Notes: generated from the sequence alone by a model not told the origin. 64,000 bases of DNA from Streptomyces asoensis (GCF_016860545.1 NZ_BNEB01000006.1:124001-188000), one strand, 5' to 3'. Counted from the first letter of the stretch, positions 49,137 to 57,669 are shown. Translations and numbers: made by a program.

Positions 49137-49301
49137 TCAGCGTTCCTCGCGGAAGGCGACGTGCTTCCCGGCGAGCGGGTCGTACTTGCGCAGCACGAGC
49201 CGGTCGGGGTCGTTGCTGCGGTTCTTGCGGGTCACGTAGGTGACGCCGGTCCCGGCCGTCGACTTCAGGGTGACGACGGGACGCATGCTGTTGCGTGCCA
49301 T
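49137..49301 (-). CDS. rpmG: Ribosomal protein bL33, zinc-free paralogue
   Basis: A 54-residue L33 (MARNSMRPVVTLKSTAGTGV, then YVTRKNRSNDPDRLVLRKYDPLAG) with no cysteines, where zinc-type L33 has two CXXC pairs. First gene of the minus-strand operon; GGAAGGAGGA lies upstream of ATG 49301. A Zur box would be expected in 49302-49465, but I could not find a convincing match to the TGAAAATGATTTTCA-like consensus. Confidence 0.92.
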   Translation of the reverse strand: MARNSMRPVVTLKSTAGTGVTYVTRKNRSNDPDRLVLRKYDPLAGKHVAFREER

Positions 49302-49465
49302 GGGGTCCTGGTCCTCCTTCCACCCGCACCCTCCGGAAATGACCGGAGCATGTCAGGTTCATGCGGTAGAACACCCGCCCCGGCCACCGCATTCCCGGAG
49401 CGCGAGGACGGCGACTGCGACGACGACGGCGCGGCGGGGCGCCGCCCGGTGGGTACGCTGCCCCT

Positions 49466-49885
49466 GTGTCCGAGCCGCCTCCCTTCAGTCCCACCGTCGC
49501 CCTGCTCACGGTGGGCCGGGGGTGGGAGGCCGCGCTCGCCGAGGGGCTGAAGCCGCTCGGGCTGACCACCCGCAAGTACGGCCTGCTGGGGCACGTCCGC
49601 GCGGCGCCCGGCATCTCCTTCAGCGAGCTGGCCCGGCGCTCCCGCATCACCGTGCAGAGCGTGCACAGCGCGGTCGCCGCCTTCGTGGCGGCCAAACTCG
49701 TCGACGACGGGACCGCGCACGCCGGAGCCGCCTCCAGCCTGCGGGTCACACGGGAGGGCGAGGCCCTGCTGGCCCGCGCCGCCGAGGTCGTGGCCCGCCT
49801 GGACGCGGAGTTCGCCGTCCGGCACCCCGAACTGACCGAGGCGCTGCGCGCCCAGACGGCACGGGCGGCGGCGCGGACCACCTGA
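49466..49885 (+). CDS. MarR/winged-helix transcriptional regulator
   Basis: A 139-residue winged-helix protein of the MarR type: TTRKYGLLGHVRAAPGISFS, then ELARRSRITVQSVHSAVAAF, LRVTREGEALLARAAEVVARL. The start is GTG 49466. It is directly upstream of the rhodanese unit, whose promoter region carries a perfect ACCTTCAG/CTGAAGGT inverted repeat plus an extra half site. It probably regulates that unit. Confidence 0.82.
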   Translation: MSEPPPFSPTVALLTVGRGWEAALAEGLKPLGLTTRKYGLLGHVRAAPGISFSELARRSRITVQSVHSAVAAFVAAKLVDDGTAHAGAASSLRVTREGEALLARAAEVVARLDAEFAVRHPELTEALRAQTARAAARTT

Positions 49886-49895
49886 CCTCCGGACT

Positions 49896-49929
49896 CACCT
49901 TCAGCCCGACCTTCAGTTAGCCTGAAGGT
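49896..49929 (+). promoter_or_regulatory. Operator upstream of the rhodanese unit
   Basis: ACCTTCAG (49909-49916) and CTGAAGGT (49922-49929) are perfect arms around 5 bases, with an additional direct copy of ACCTTCAG at 49897-49904. It sits between the MarR gene and the small ORF at 49931. Confidence 0.65.
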
Positions 49930-49930
49930 T

Positions 49931-50065
49931 ATGGAATTCCTGTTGCCGTACGTCCGTGTCGTGACAGGCGCCCCCCGCGTCCGCCGCATCCGCCCCGCCC
50001 GTGCCGTCCGCCGCGTCCTGCGCGTCGTCGGACCTGCCGCATGCGGGGAGGTGCGTGGCGCATGA
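49931..50065 (+). CDS. Small basic ORF coupled to rhodanese
   Basis: A 44-residue frame (MEFLLPYVRVVTGAPRVRRI, Arg/Val-rich, one Cys in AACGE) whose stop overlaps the rhodanese ATG (ATGA). It begins immediately after the operator, with GAAGG very close to the ATG, so it may be a leader peptide controlling the rhodanese or a genuine microprotein. Its single Cys codon near the end is of interest because the downstream gene is a sulfurtransferase. Only the coupling and position support it. Confidence 0.4.
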   Translation: MEFLLPYVRVVTGAPRVRRIRPARAVRRVLRVVGPAACGEVRGA

Positions 50066-50391
50066 GCTTCCGTCACTACCTGCGCCGGGCCCCGGCCGTC
50101 AGCGCGGCCGAGGCGGTTCGCCTGGTCGCGGACGGCGCTCTCGTCGTGGACGTCCGCCGCGGCTTCGAGTGGAACCGTGTGCACATCCCCGGCGCCGTCC
50201 ACATGCCGCTCGAAGTCCTGCCCGCACGCTGCCTGGAGCTGCCCGAGGACCGTCTGCTCATCACCTTCTGCACCGGCGGCCTGCGCTCCGCCGGCGCGGC
50301 GAACCTCCTGGTGGAGCACGGCTTCGACGCGGTCAACATGAGCCGCGGCCTCGTCGACTGGCGCGCCGCCGGCGGACCGCTCACCAGCTGA
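50062..50391 (+). CDS. Rhodanese-like sulfurtransferase
   Basis: A 109-residue single rhodanese domain. ALVVDVRRGFEWNRVHIPGAVHMPL is the CH2A-type start, and the active-site loop is FCTGGLRSAGAA with the sulfur-carrying Cys. ATG 50062 is preferred, with GGGAGG 10 bases upstream; ATG 50041 would add a short basic N-terminus. It transfers sulfane sulfur to thiols or cyanide. Translationally coupled to a 44-residue upstream ORF and probably regulated by the MarR protein at 49466. Confidence 0.92.
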   Translation: MSFRHYLRRAPAVSAAEAVRLVADGALVVDVRRGFEWNRVHIPGAVHMPLEVLPARCLELPEDRLLITFCTGGLRSAGAANLLVEHGFDAVNMSRGLVDWRAAGGPLTS

Positions 50392-50487
50392 AGCCGCTCC
50401 TGGGCCGATGAGTTTTCCGGCCGATCGGGGTCTTCATCCAGGACGGCACCAAGGACGGCGCACTACGCCGGCCGGAGCGGAGACGAC

Positions 50488-51009
50488 ATGGCGGACAGCG
50501 AACCGGAGGCCGTGCTGGGGCCGTTCTCGTCCCCGGACGCGCGAGCGACGCCGTGGGCGTCGGCGCTGGCGCTCCTTCGCGAGGCGGAGGTGTTCTGGCT
50601 CTCCACGGTGCGGCCCGACGGGCGGCCGCACGTGACGCCGGTGCTGGCGGGCTGGAGCCTGGGCGGCATGTGCTTCACCACCGGCGCCCGGGAGCGCAAG
50701 GCGCACAACCTCCGGGCCAACCCCCACTGTGTGCTGACGACCGGCACCAACGCCCTGACCGGCACGGACGTCGTCATCGAGGGAGTCGCCGCCCTGGTGG
50801 GCGAGCGCTCCGCGCGGGAACGGGCCGTCGCGGACCTCGAGCGCAAGTACGGCCCGCACCTGACCAGCCCCGAGGGCACCTGGTACGGGCTGGGCGAGGC
50901 CGTCGTCGCGGGTGACGTCGGGCTCTACCGGGTCGAGCCGGCCGTCGCCTTCGCCTTCGGCAAGCTGCCGACGTCCGGCCAGACCCGCTTCACCTGGCCG
51001 GACCGGTGA
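50488..51009 (+). CDS. PNPOx-fold FMN/F420-binding protein
   Basis: A 173-residue split-barrel protein: WASALALLREAEVFWLSTVR, PHVTPVLAGWSLGGMCFTTG, KAHNLRANPHCVLTTG. It matches pyridoxamine-phosphate-oxidase-like flavin or F420-dependent reductases common in actinobacteria. The substrate is unknown. ATG 50488 has GGAG upstream, and its stop overlaps the GTG of the serine hydrolase gene (GTGA), so the two are coupled. Confidence 0.88.
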   Translation: MADSEPEAVLGPFSSPDARATPWASALALLREAEVFWLSTVRPDGRPHVTPVLAGWSLGGMCFTTGARERKAHNLRANPHCVLTTGTNALTGTDVVIEGVAALVGERSARERAVADLERKYGPHLTSPEGTWYGLGEAVVAGDVGLYRVEPAVAFAFGKLPTSGQTRFTWPDR

Positions 51010-52130
51010 CCATGAACGCCGCATTGCAGCGCGAGGTCCAAGGCGTCCTGGACGAACTCGTCGCCACCGGCGCCGAGAGCGGTCTACAGGTCGCCGTGTT
51101 CCACCACGGGGTCCGTGTCGTCGACGCCGTCGCCGGTGTCGCCGACGGCCGGACCGGGCGCGAGGTGACCCCGCACACCCCCTTCTTCAGCTTCTCCGCG
51201 GGCAAGGCCGTCACGTCCGTCCTCGCTCATCTGCTGGTCGAGAACGGTGCCGTCGGATACGACACGCCCGTGGCCGACCTGTGGCCGCGGTTCGCCGCCC
51301 ACGGCAAGGCGGCGGTGACCCTGCGGCACGTGCTCACGCACTCGGCCGGCGTGCCGGCGATGCCGCGGGGCATCGGTGCTGCCGACCTGGCGGACCGGTC
51401 ACGCGTCTGCGACGCGATCGCCGACGCCGCACCGCGCTGGGCCCCCGGGACCCGGACGGGATACCACGCGTTCACCTACGGCTTCCTCGTCGGCGAGATC
51501 GCCCGCCGGGCCACCGGCAGAGCGATGCGGCAGCTCCTGCACGACCGGCTCACCGTGCCGCTGGGGCTCGACGGCGAGCTGTACTTCGGTGTGCCCGCGG
51601 CCGACCTGGCCCGCCTGGCACGGCTCGAGGACGCCGCACCGCCCCCGCCCGCACCGCCCGGCGGTCCCGGCGGCCCCCGCCTCCTCGCGCCCTGGGAGGC
51701 GCGGCCGAGCGCGGCCCTGGGCAACAGCGAGGAGATCCTGCGAGCGGACATCCCCTCGGTCGCCACCTTCACCGCCCGGGGGATCGCCGCCGTGAACGCC
51801 GCGTTCCTCGACGGCCGGCTCATCGGCCCGCACCGCCTCGCCGAGGCGACGAAGACGGCCTTCGAGGGCACCGACCAGGTCTTCGGCAACCACGTACGGC
51901 TGGCCCTGGGCTGGCCGCTCGGCCGCATCGGCACCCAGCCGGACGACACCCCCACCACGTTCGGATGGATCGGCGGGGGCGGCAGCTACGTCTACGCCGA
52001 CACCGCCACCGGCATCTCCTTCGCCCTGACCAAGACCCGCCTCACCCCCCACTTCCGCACCGCACAGCGACTCGCCGACCTGATCACGGCCGGGACCACT
52101 GCGCCCTGCGTCAGGGCGGTCAGGGCGTGA
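51006..52130 (+). CDS. Serine hydrolase, class-C beta-lactamase/EstB family
   Basis: A 374-residue penicillin-binding-protein-like hydrolase. SxxK is in FFSFSAGKAVTSVL, the Tyr motif in TGYHAFTYGFLVGEIARRATG. A GWIGGGGSYVYAD region supplies the third (HTG/GGG-like) element. No signal peptide, so it is more likely a cytoplasmic esterase or peptidase than a beta-lactamase. It starts at GTG 51006, overlapping the upstream stop. Its last 11 bases overlap the convergent toxin gene. Confidence 0.9.
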   Translation: MTMNAALQREVQGVLDELVATGAESGLQVAVFHHGVRVVDAVAGVADGRTGREVTPHTPFFSFSAGKAVTSVLAHLLVENGAVGYDTPVADLWPRFAAHGKAAVTLRHVLTHSAGVPAMPRGIGAADLADRSRVCDAIADAAPRWAPGTRTGYHAFTYGFLVGEIARRATGRAMRQLLHDRLTVPLGLDGELYFGVPAADLARLARLEDAAPPPPAPPGGPGGPRLLAPWEARPSAALGNSEEILRADIPSVATFTARGIAAVNAAFLDGRLIGPHRLAEATKTAFEGTDQVFGNHVRLALGWPLGRIGTQPDDTPTTFGWIGGGGSYVYADTATGISFALTKTRLTPHFRTAQRLADLITAGTTAPCVRAVRA

Positions 52131-52500
52131 GGTCCAGCACCCGGACCGGCTCCCCCGCCCACCGCCGCGGGGCAGTGGTGGCGATGATCGCACCGTCCGG
52201 GCGATCGGGGGTGGGCTGAGCCGCGTGCTGGCAGTGCGCGGCAGCCCACGTCTCCTGGCGTGCGACGGCCAGTGCGGCAGCCAGGTCCAGTTCAAGGACG
52301 GTGATGCCCGGCAGAGAGGCAAGATGCTCGGCTGTTCCGGGCCTGGCTCGGTCGGCTTCCACCAGCGCACACGCCGGGGCGTACAGGAACCAGCCCGATT
52401 CGGCGTGTGCACGGTGGATCAGACGGGAAGCAAGAACGTTGCCCTGCCCGGCTGCGGCCATCGCGGTGTCGTCCAGGACGATGTGCATCGCATCGCTCAC
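52120..52500 (-). CDS. VapC-like PIN-domain toxin
   Basis: A 126-residue PIN-fold protein. Acidic core residues appear as IVLDDTAM (first Asp), ALVEADRAR (Glu) and RPDGAIIATTA (Asp), the usual PIN metal-site order. These toxins cleave tRNA or other RNA. The start is GTG 52500, overlapping the antitoxin stop (GTGA). The order antitoxin-toxin with overlap is standard for VapBC. Confidence 0.82.
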   Translation of the reverse strand: MSDAMHIVLDDTAMAAAGQGNVLASRLIHRAHAESGWFLYAPACALVEADRARPGTAEHLASLPGITVLELDLAAALAVARQETWAAAHCQHAAQPTPDRPDGAIIATTAPRRWAGEPVRVLDLTP

Positions 52501-52754
52501 TGGCCGGCCGCCTCGGCCAGACGCCGGTCCAGTTCACTGTCCAGGTCACGCGCTTCGGCAGCAGTCGGCGCGTAGCCGTTCCAGTCCTTGAGCGCAGCCC
52601 GAGCCTTCTCCGCACGCTCGGCCCTCTCCGACGGGGTCAGCATCGTCTCGGCAAGACGAGCGAGATACGCACGCAGCGACAGGCCCTCGGCCGCGGCAAT
52701 CGCGGCCAGGCGGTCTTTGGCTTCCTCAGGGATACGGACATTGGCATCAGACAT
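52497..52754 (-). CDS. Ribbon-helix-helix antitoxin
   Basis: An 85-residue protein. A ribbon-helix-helix N-terminus (DANVRIPEEAKDRLAAIAAA, GLSLRAYLARLAETML) for DNA binding is followed by a helical toxin-binding tail (ARDLDSELDRRLAEAAG). ATG 52754 has AAGGAG upstream. The CGGGTACGTACCCG palindrome 37 bases before the start is a likely autoregulatory operator. Confidence 0.82.
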   Translation of the reverse strand: MSDANVRIPEEAKDRLAAIAAAEGLSLRAYLARLAETMLTPSERAERAEKARAALKDWNGYAPTAAEARDLDSELDRRLAEAAGQ

Positions 52755-52780
52755 GGTCGTGCTCCTTCCCATGCCCCAAG

Positions 52781-52804
52781 GGTACGGGTACGGGTACGTA
52801 CCCG
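52781..52804 (-). promoter_or_regulatory. Operator of the VapBC-like pair
   Basis: CGGGTACGTACCCG (52791-52804) is a perfect 14-bp palindrome preceded by two more GGTACG units, an arrangement suited to cooperative ribbon-helix-helix binding. Confidence 0.7.
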
Positions 52805-52984
52805 CTAGGGGCTCGGTTGCGATCCGGTCGTCAGACCGCCGCCAAATGCGCGGAGGGTCCAGCATCACCGGCAAGGCGCCGGCGGACCCGGGGAGAGCCC
52901 TCGCCGATGCACCCGCACGGGTTAAGCGGGGAGGCTATATCCGGGGTTAAGCGTTGCTAGTGTGGTGGCGGAGGTGGATCCCCC

Positions 52985-55078
52985 ATGGCGTCTCAGGAAG
53001 AGCTGTTCGCGTCGGTGGACGCGCTGCTGCACGAGGAGCCACAACTGCCGCTCCCGGCAGAGCGGGCGCGGCTACGGGAAGAGGCCGGCATCACGCAGGC
53101 ACGGCTGGCGCAGGTGCTGAAGACGACGCCTCAGACGGTGAAGAACTGGGAGAACGGGCGCAGTGAGCCGCGGCCGCCGCGGCTGGAGGCATATCAGAGG
53201 CTGCTGGAGGGTTGGGCGGCGAAGTACCCGAAGACGACTCCCGCCGCCTCTGCCGCGCCCGCCCCTTCCCCCGCTTCGGAGCCGGTGGCGGACATCTCGC
53301 CCGCCCAGGCCCCCGCACCTGCCCCGAAGACTCCAGCGGCATCCCCGGAACCGAGCGCGACCCGGGACCCGGCGCGCCGTCCTGCGCGGACCGCAGCGCG
53401 GACCGCCGCCCCGGCCGTCGCCGATCCGCGTTTCCCCCACGGGCCGCTCGTCGTGCTGGACGGTGACGGCACCGCCCACGGCGTCGGCGGGATCGTCCTG
53501 GACTGCCCGGCCGCCACCGTGCCCGAGCTGGTGGAGTGGACGCTGCGGGGGGCCGGGCTCGGGGCGGGACGGCTGCACCGGCACGGCAAGGATGCCGACC
53601 CCCTCGTCGTCCTCACCCGCGAGGCCGCCGTACGGCTCGGGCTGCCCGAACGGCTGGCGGACCGGCGCGGACTGCGCCTGGAGGAGGGCCACCCGGTCCT
53701 CAAGCAGCTCGCCCGGGCGAAGTGGAAGCTGACCCGGCGCGGGTTCGGGCCGTGGGCGCGCGTCTACCGCCCGGCCGAGCGCGGCGAGCGGCAGTGCGTG
53801 CAGCTGGCCGTGGTGCCGTGGGACGCCTTCGACGCGCGGGCCTGGCCCGGTGTGGAGGGGATGGGGCCGGCCGAACTCGCCCGTGTGCTCGGGGTGTACG
53901 CGCAGCGGGTCCTCACCCCGCGCGGGTCGACCGCGGTGTCCGGGCTGGAACTGATGACCGCCCTGCGCCCGCCGACCCGGGCCGTGCGTGACGCCGCCAC
54001 GGGCGGGTGGGTGTCCGGCTACAACCCCGGCTCGCTCGGCACCGCTGCCGTGGACCCGGCACCGCCGGAGGCGCCGGCCGAGCATCCCGTCGCGCGGGAC
54101 TGGGAGGGCGGGTTCCTGGACGAGGAGGCCTACCAGTGGGTGCGTGACGTCGATCTGCTCACCGGGGAGGAGGCCTCGCTGCCGTGGGCGGTCGGCCTGG
54201 ACGTCAACACCGCCTTCCTGGCGGCGGCCTCCCGCCTCACCGTCGGGCTGTCCGCCCCCGAGCACGTCGTCCGCCCGGTGTTCGACCCGAAGATCCCCGG
54301 CTGCTGGCTCGTCGACCTGAGCCATGTGGACGTCGACCCGCGCCTGCCGTCGCCGTTCACGCCGAGCGGCGTACGGCCGTCGGGGCCCGCCTGGTACGAG
54401 ACCCGCACCGTCGCCTACGCGCAGGAACTCGGCTGGAACGTGACGCCGTCGCAGGCCTACCTGCGGCGGGCCACGGGCGCGTACCTCGACCCGTGGCACG
54501 ACCGGCTCAGGACCGCCTACGTCGACACCATGGCCGACCTCGGCGTCACCGCAGGCCTGGACGACACGGCGCTCCTCGCGGCGATGGAACACCACAAGGA
54601 CACCGATCCGGCGATGGCGGCCGTCCTCGCCGCGGTGAAGGCGACCGTGAAGGGCGGGGTGGGCAAGCTGCGCGAGCGGCCGCAGGGGCGTCACTACCGC
54701 GACGGCGAGCGGTGGCCGGCGCTCGAGCGGCCGACGTGGCGGCCCGACATCCGGGCCGCGGTCATCGCCAAGGCGCGCGTCACCATGCACCGCAAGATGG
54801 CCAACATGGCGGCCGCGACGGGCCTGTTCCCGCTCGCCGTGCTCTCCGACTGCGTCGTCTACCCCTCCCCCGGCCGCTCGCCGCTGGACTTCCTGCCCTA
54901 CAGCACCTCCGGCAAGCCCCTGCCCGGCGTCTTCCGCATCGGCGTCACCCCCGGGCTGTGCAAGGTCGAGGGCGTGCAGAGCATGGCGTGGGCGGTGGAC
55001 CTGATGGAGGAGGGCGCCAACCCCGCCCGCCACATCAAGGGCGACGGCCACGACGCCGCCCTCGACGAAGGAGAATGA
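52985..55078 (+). CDS. tap: Telomere-associated protein Tap
   Basis: A 697-residue protein matching Streptomyces Tap. Residues 25-75 form an XRE-like helix-turn-helix (EEAGITQARLAQVLKTTPQT, then VKNWENGRSEP), followed by a Pro/Ala linker of about 80 residues and the conserved domain (VVLDGDGTAHGVGGI to VEGVQSMAWAVDLMEEG). Tap binds the single-strand 3' telomere overhang and recruits Tpg, so that the recessed 5' ends of linear replicons can be patched by protein-primed synthesis. ATG 52985 has GGAGGTGG 8 bases upstream. tpg follows after 6 bases, the normal order. Confidence 0.92.
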   Translation: MASQEELFASVDALLHEEPQLPLPAERARLREEAGITQARLAQVLKTTPQTVKNWENGRSEPRPPRLEAYQRLLEGWAAKYPKTTPAASAAPAPSPASEPVADISPAQAPAPAPKTPAASPEPSATRDPARRPARTAARTAAPAVADPRFPHGPLVVLDGDGTAHGVGGIVLDCPAATVPELVEWTLRGAGLGAGRLHRHGKDADPLVVLTREAAVRLGLPERLADRRGLRLEEGHPVLKQLARAKWKLTRRGFGPWARVYRPAERGERQCVQLAVVPWDAFDARAWPGVEGMGPAELARVLGVYAQRVLTPRGSTAVSGLELMTALRPPTRAVRDAATGGWVSGYNPGSLGTAAVDPAPPEAPAEHPVARDWEGGFLDEEAYQWVRDVDLLTGEEASLPWAVGLDVNTAFLAAASRLTVGLSAPEHVVRPVFDPKIPGCWLVDLSHVDVDPRLPSPFTPSGVRPSGPAWYETRTVAYAQELGWNVTPSQAYLRRATGAYLDPWHDRLRTAYVDTMADLGVTAGLDDTALLAAMEHHKDTDPAMAAVLAAVKATVKGGVGKLRERPQGRHYRDGERWPALERPTWRPDIRAAVIAKARVTMHRKMANMAAATGLFPLAVLSDCVVYPSPGRSPLDFLPYSTSGKPLPGVFRIGVTPGLCKVEGVQSMAWAVDLMEEGANPARHIKGDGHDAALDEGE

Positions 55079-55084
55079 CCCGGC

Positions 55085-55639
55085 GTGGGAGACATCGACG
55101 AAGCCCTCGAACGCGCCGGGCAGGAGGCGTTCACCCGGGAGCCGCCCAAGAGCGTCAGAGCGCGGATCGGCTTCCTGACGCGCCGGCTGGGCAGTACGCG
55201 GGCCGTGGCGGCGGAGGTGGGCGTCAGCCGGCGGTCGGTGGAGCGCTACCTCAAGGGCGAGCGCAAGCATCCGCCCGCGGACATCGCCGCCCGCATCGAC
55301 GCGGCCGTGCGCGCCCACTGGCAGCCGCGGGTGCGCAGCCGGGCGCGCAAGCAGGCCGCCACGGCCGGCGGGATCACCGTCGAGACCCGCGCCCGCTTCG
55401 GCTACAGCGCCCCCGCCGGCTCCACCGACGACGGACGCCTGCGCCGTCTGACCGTCCACCTCCCCCCGGCCTACGCGGGCAGGCTCTTCGACGCCCAGCG
55501 CGACGGCGCCGGTGACGCGGAGCTGCGCGCGATCGTCGCCGAGGGGCTTCAGGAGATCTACTTCAAGGACGGCGGCCGCCGTGCCGACCACCTCGAAGTC
55601 GAACTCAACGACATCGACTACATCGACGTCAGCTTCTGA
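55085..55639 (+). CDS. tpg: Telomere terminal protein Tpg
   Basis: A 184-residue protein, the usual Tpg length. The N-terminal helix-turn-helix region SVRARIGFLTRRLGSTRAVA, then EVGVSRRSVERYLKGERKHP, and the end ADHLEVELNDIDYIDVSF are family hallmarks. Tpg becomes covalently attached to the 5' DNA end and primes fill-in synthesis at Streptomyces telomeres. The start is GTG 55085, just after tap. The last 22 bases overlap the convergent epoxide-hydrolase gene. Confidence 0.93.
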   Translation: MGDIDEALERAGQEAFTREPPKSVRARIGFLTRRLGSTRAVAAEVGVSRRSVERYLKGERKHPPADIAARIDAAVRAHWQPRVRSRARKQAATAGGITVETRARFGYSAPAGSTDDGRLRRLTVHLPPAYAGRLFDAQRDGAGDAELRAIVAEGLQEIYFKDGGRRADHLEVELNDIDYIDVSF

Positions 55640-56619
55640 GCGGCGAGCCAGTCGGTCAGCAGGCCGTTGACCTCGTCGGGGCGTTCCTGCTGGATCCAGT
55701 GGCCGCAGTCTTCCAGGAGGTGGGAGGCCGACAGGCCGGGGAGGGTGGTGGGGTAGGCGTCGATGGCGTCGGACATCCAGAGGGTGGAGGCGTCCAGGGC
55801 GCCGCCGATGAACAGGGACGGCTGCTCGATCGGGGCTCCGCGGTGCGGGGCGAGGTCTTCCCAGTCGCGGTCCATGTTGCGGTAGCGGTTGAGGGCGCCG
55901 GTCAGGCCGGTGCGCTCGAACTCCCCGGCGTAGACGTCGAGGTCCTCCTCGCTCAGCCATGCCGGGAGCGGGCCGGCGGGGAAGCGGTCGCGCAGCCGGC
56001 CGCCCCGGGCGACGAAGTGCGGGTCGGGCTCGCCCCGGGCGGGCATGGTGTCGGCGGACAGGGCCGCGTAGAAGCCCGCGAGCCAGCCGCGGACGTCGGG
56101 CTCGATCTCGGCCTCGGCGCGGCCGGACTCCTGGAAGTAGGAGACGTAGAACTCCTGCTCGGGGCCGCCGAGCCGGCCGAGGACGTCGGTGGGGCGGGGG
56201 CCGCCGGGCGGCGCGTACGGGACGCTCAGCAAGCCGGTCGCGCGGAAGACGCCGGGGTGGAGCAGGGCGGAGGCGGCGGCGATGTTGGAGCCCCAGTCGT
56301 GGCCGACGATCACCGCGCTCTCCTCGCCGAGGGCGCGCACGACGGCGACGTTGTCCTCCACCAGGTCGAGCATGCGGTAGGCGTCGGTCGCGGCGGGCCT
56401 GGAGGAGCGGCCGTAGCCGCGTACGTCGATCGCCGCTGCCCGGTACCCGGCTGCGGCGAGAGCCGGGAGCTGGTGGCGCCAGGAGTACCAGGACTCGGGG
56501 AAGCCGTGCACGAGCAGGACCAGCGGGCCGGTGCCCTGCTCTGCCAGGTGCAGGCGTCCGGCCGGGGTCCGGACGGTGCGGTGGCGGAGTGCGGTGGCCG
56601 GCTCGGATCGCGATCGCAT
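55618..56619 (-). CDS. Epoxide hydrolase (alpha/beta fold)
   Basis: A 333-residue soluble epoxide hydrolase. The oxyanion HGFPESW, the nucleophile Asp in GHDWGSN, cap-domain Tyr residues and the His in DCGHWIQQERP define the family. DVRGYGRSSRP is the usual second block. It opens epoxides to diols, detoxifying or catabolic. Convergent with, and overlapping, tpg by 22 bases. Confidence 0.9.
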   Translation of the reverse strand: MRSRSEPATALRHRTVRTPAGRLHLAEQGTGPLVLLVHGFPESWYSWRHQLPALAAAGYRAAAIDVRGYGRSSRPAATDAYRMLDLVEDNVAVVRALGEESAVIVGHDWGSNIAAASALLHPGVFRATGLLSVPYAPPGGPRPTDVLGRLGGPEQEFYVSYFQESGRAEAEIEPDVRGWLAGFYAALSADTMPARGEPDPHFVARGGRLRDRFPAGPLPAWLSEEDLDVYAGEFERTGLTGALNRYRNMDRDWEDLAPHRGAPIEQPSLFIGGALDASTLWMSDAIDAYPTTLPGLSASHLLEDCGHWIQQERPDEVNGLLTDWLAAQKLTSM

Positions 56620-56760
56620 GGAGGACCTCTCCTCGGTTCGGGGGTGGCGGGGACCCGTCGATCATGCGGCGTCGCGGCCGTTCGGCGCGATCGGCGTTGC
56701 CGTTCTGGCAAGGTTGCAGGACAGGGCGGTGATGCGGCACGGCGGGAAGGAACGGGGACG

Positions 56761-57369
56761 ATGGCGGGTGACGACGTGACCCGGACGCTGGCGGCGATGG
56801 GGCCCCGGCTGCGGGACGTGCGCGAGCGCCGTGGCGTCACACTGGCCGCTGTCAGCGGCGCGACCGGCATCTCGCCCAGCACGCTGTCGCGGATCGAGAC
56901 CGGCCGGCGCAAGCCCACCCTGGAGGTGGTGCTGCACCTGGCGAAGGAATACGGCGTCTCCCTGGACGAGCTGGCCGGCACCGCACCCGCGCCCGAGGCC
57001 GAGCCCCGCGGCGCGGCGCCGCACAGCTTCGGCGACGACAAGGCGGTGCTGCCGCTGACCCGGTACGTCGGCGGCCTGCACGCCCACAAACACGTGCTGC
57101 CCGCCGTCGCGGGGCCGTCCGGGCGGCCCCGCCAGGTGTCCCACGAGGGCTACGAGTGGCTGTGCGTCCTGTACGGGCGGTTGTGGGTCGCACTCGGCGA
57201 CCAGGATCTCGTCCTGACGGCCAGGGACGTCGTCGAGTTCGACACCCGCATCCCCCACGGGGTCGCGAACGCCGGATCCACCGGACCGGTCGAGTACCTG
57301 ATCATGTTCGGGCCTCAAGGAGAACGTCTACGGCAGCGGACCCTCCAGCCGCCGGTCGCGCACCGGTGA
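56761..57369 (+). CDS. XRE family regulator with cupin domain
   Basis: A 202-residue two-domain regulator. The XRE helix-turn-helix is at residues 15-70 (VTLAAVSGATGISPSTLSRI, then RRKPTLEVVLHLAKEYGVSLDEL). A C-terminal cupin is at about 100-185 (SHEGYEWLCVLYGRLWVALG, ARDVVEFDTRIPHGVANAG). The cupin likely binds a small ligand. GGAACGGGGACG precedes ATG 56761, a weak site. Divergent from the epoxide hydrolase, which may be its target. Confidence 0.9.
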   Translation: MAGDDVTRTLAAMGPRLRDVRERRGVTLAAVSGATGISPSTLSRIETGRRKPTLEVVLHLAKEYGVSLDELAGTAPAPEAEPRGAAPHSFGDDKAVLPLTRYVGGLHAHKHVLPAVAGPSGRPRQVSHEGYEWLCVLYGRLWVALGDQDLVLTARDVVEFDTRIPHGVANAGSTGPVEYLIMFGPQGERLRQRTLQPPVAHR

Positions 57370-57669
57370 CAGAGCAGAAAGGGTGCTGAACCCTCAGCGG
57401 CAATGGTGAGCCGTGTCCGGTGCGAGGGCGTGTCCGGTGCGGGCTGCGGGGGCCATGGGGGCGGGGAAAACGCAACTTCGACAGGGGGCGCCGGGGCGGT
57501 TACCTTCGCCTGGTTCTCGGCGATCGCCCGCTGGCGCACAGGAGTTGCTTCAGGCCGGGCCGCCCGCGCGCCGTAGCGAGTCGGTCGTGCCCGGCGGCTC
57601 CTCGTGCGCCGTGTGCCGAGCCGTCGGACCGGGTCCGCACCAGACACCCCGACCAGGGAGAGACGACGC
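57370..57669. other. Intergenic region, no supported gene
   Basis: These 300 bases follow the XRE-cupin gene. Open frames are Arg/Pro-rich with no ribosome site. It presumably holds the promoter of the DUF3291 gene; no -35/-10 pair stood out. Confidence 0.45.

Noticed and set aside
49302..49465. Zur box upstream of the L33 gene
   Set aside because: Only partial inverted repeats such as TGAC-N8-GTCA were seen, not close to the TGAAAATGATTTTCA-type consensus.
53072..56740. Minus-strand frame of 1222 residues across tap-tpg
   Set aside because: It is the high-G+C shadow of tap, tpg and the epoxide hydrolase; its composition is Arg/Pro/Gly-rich without motifs.
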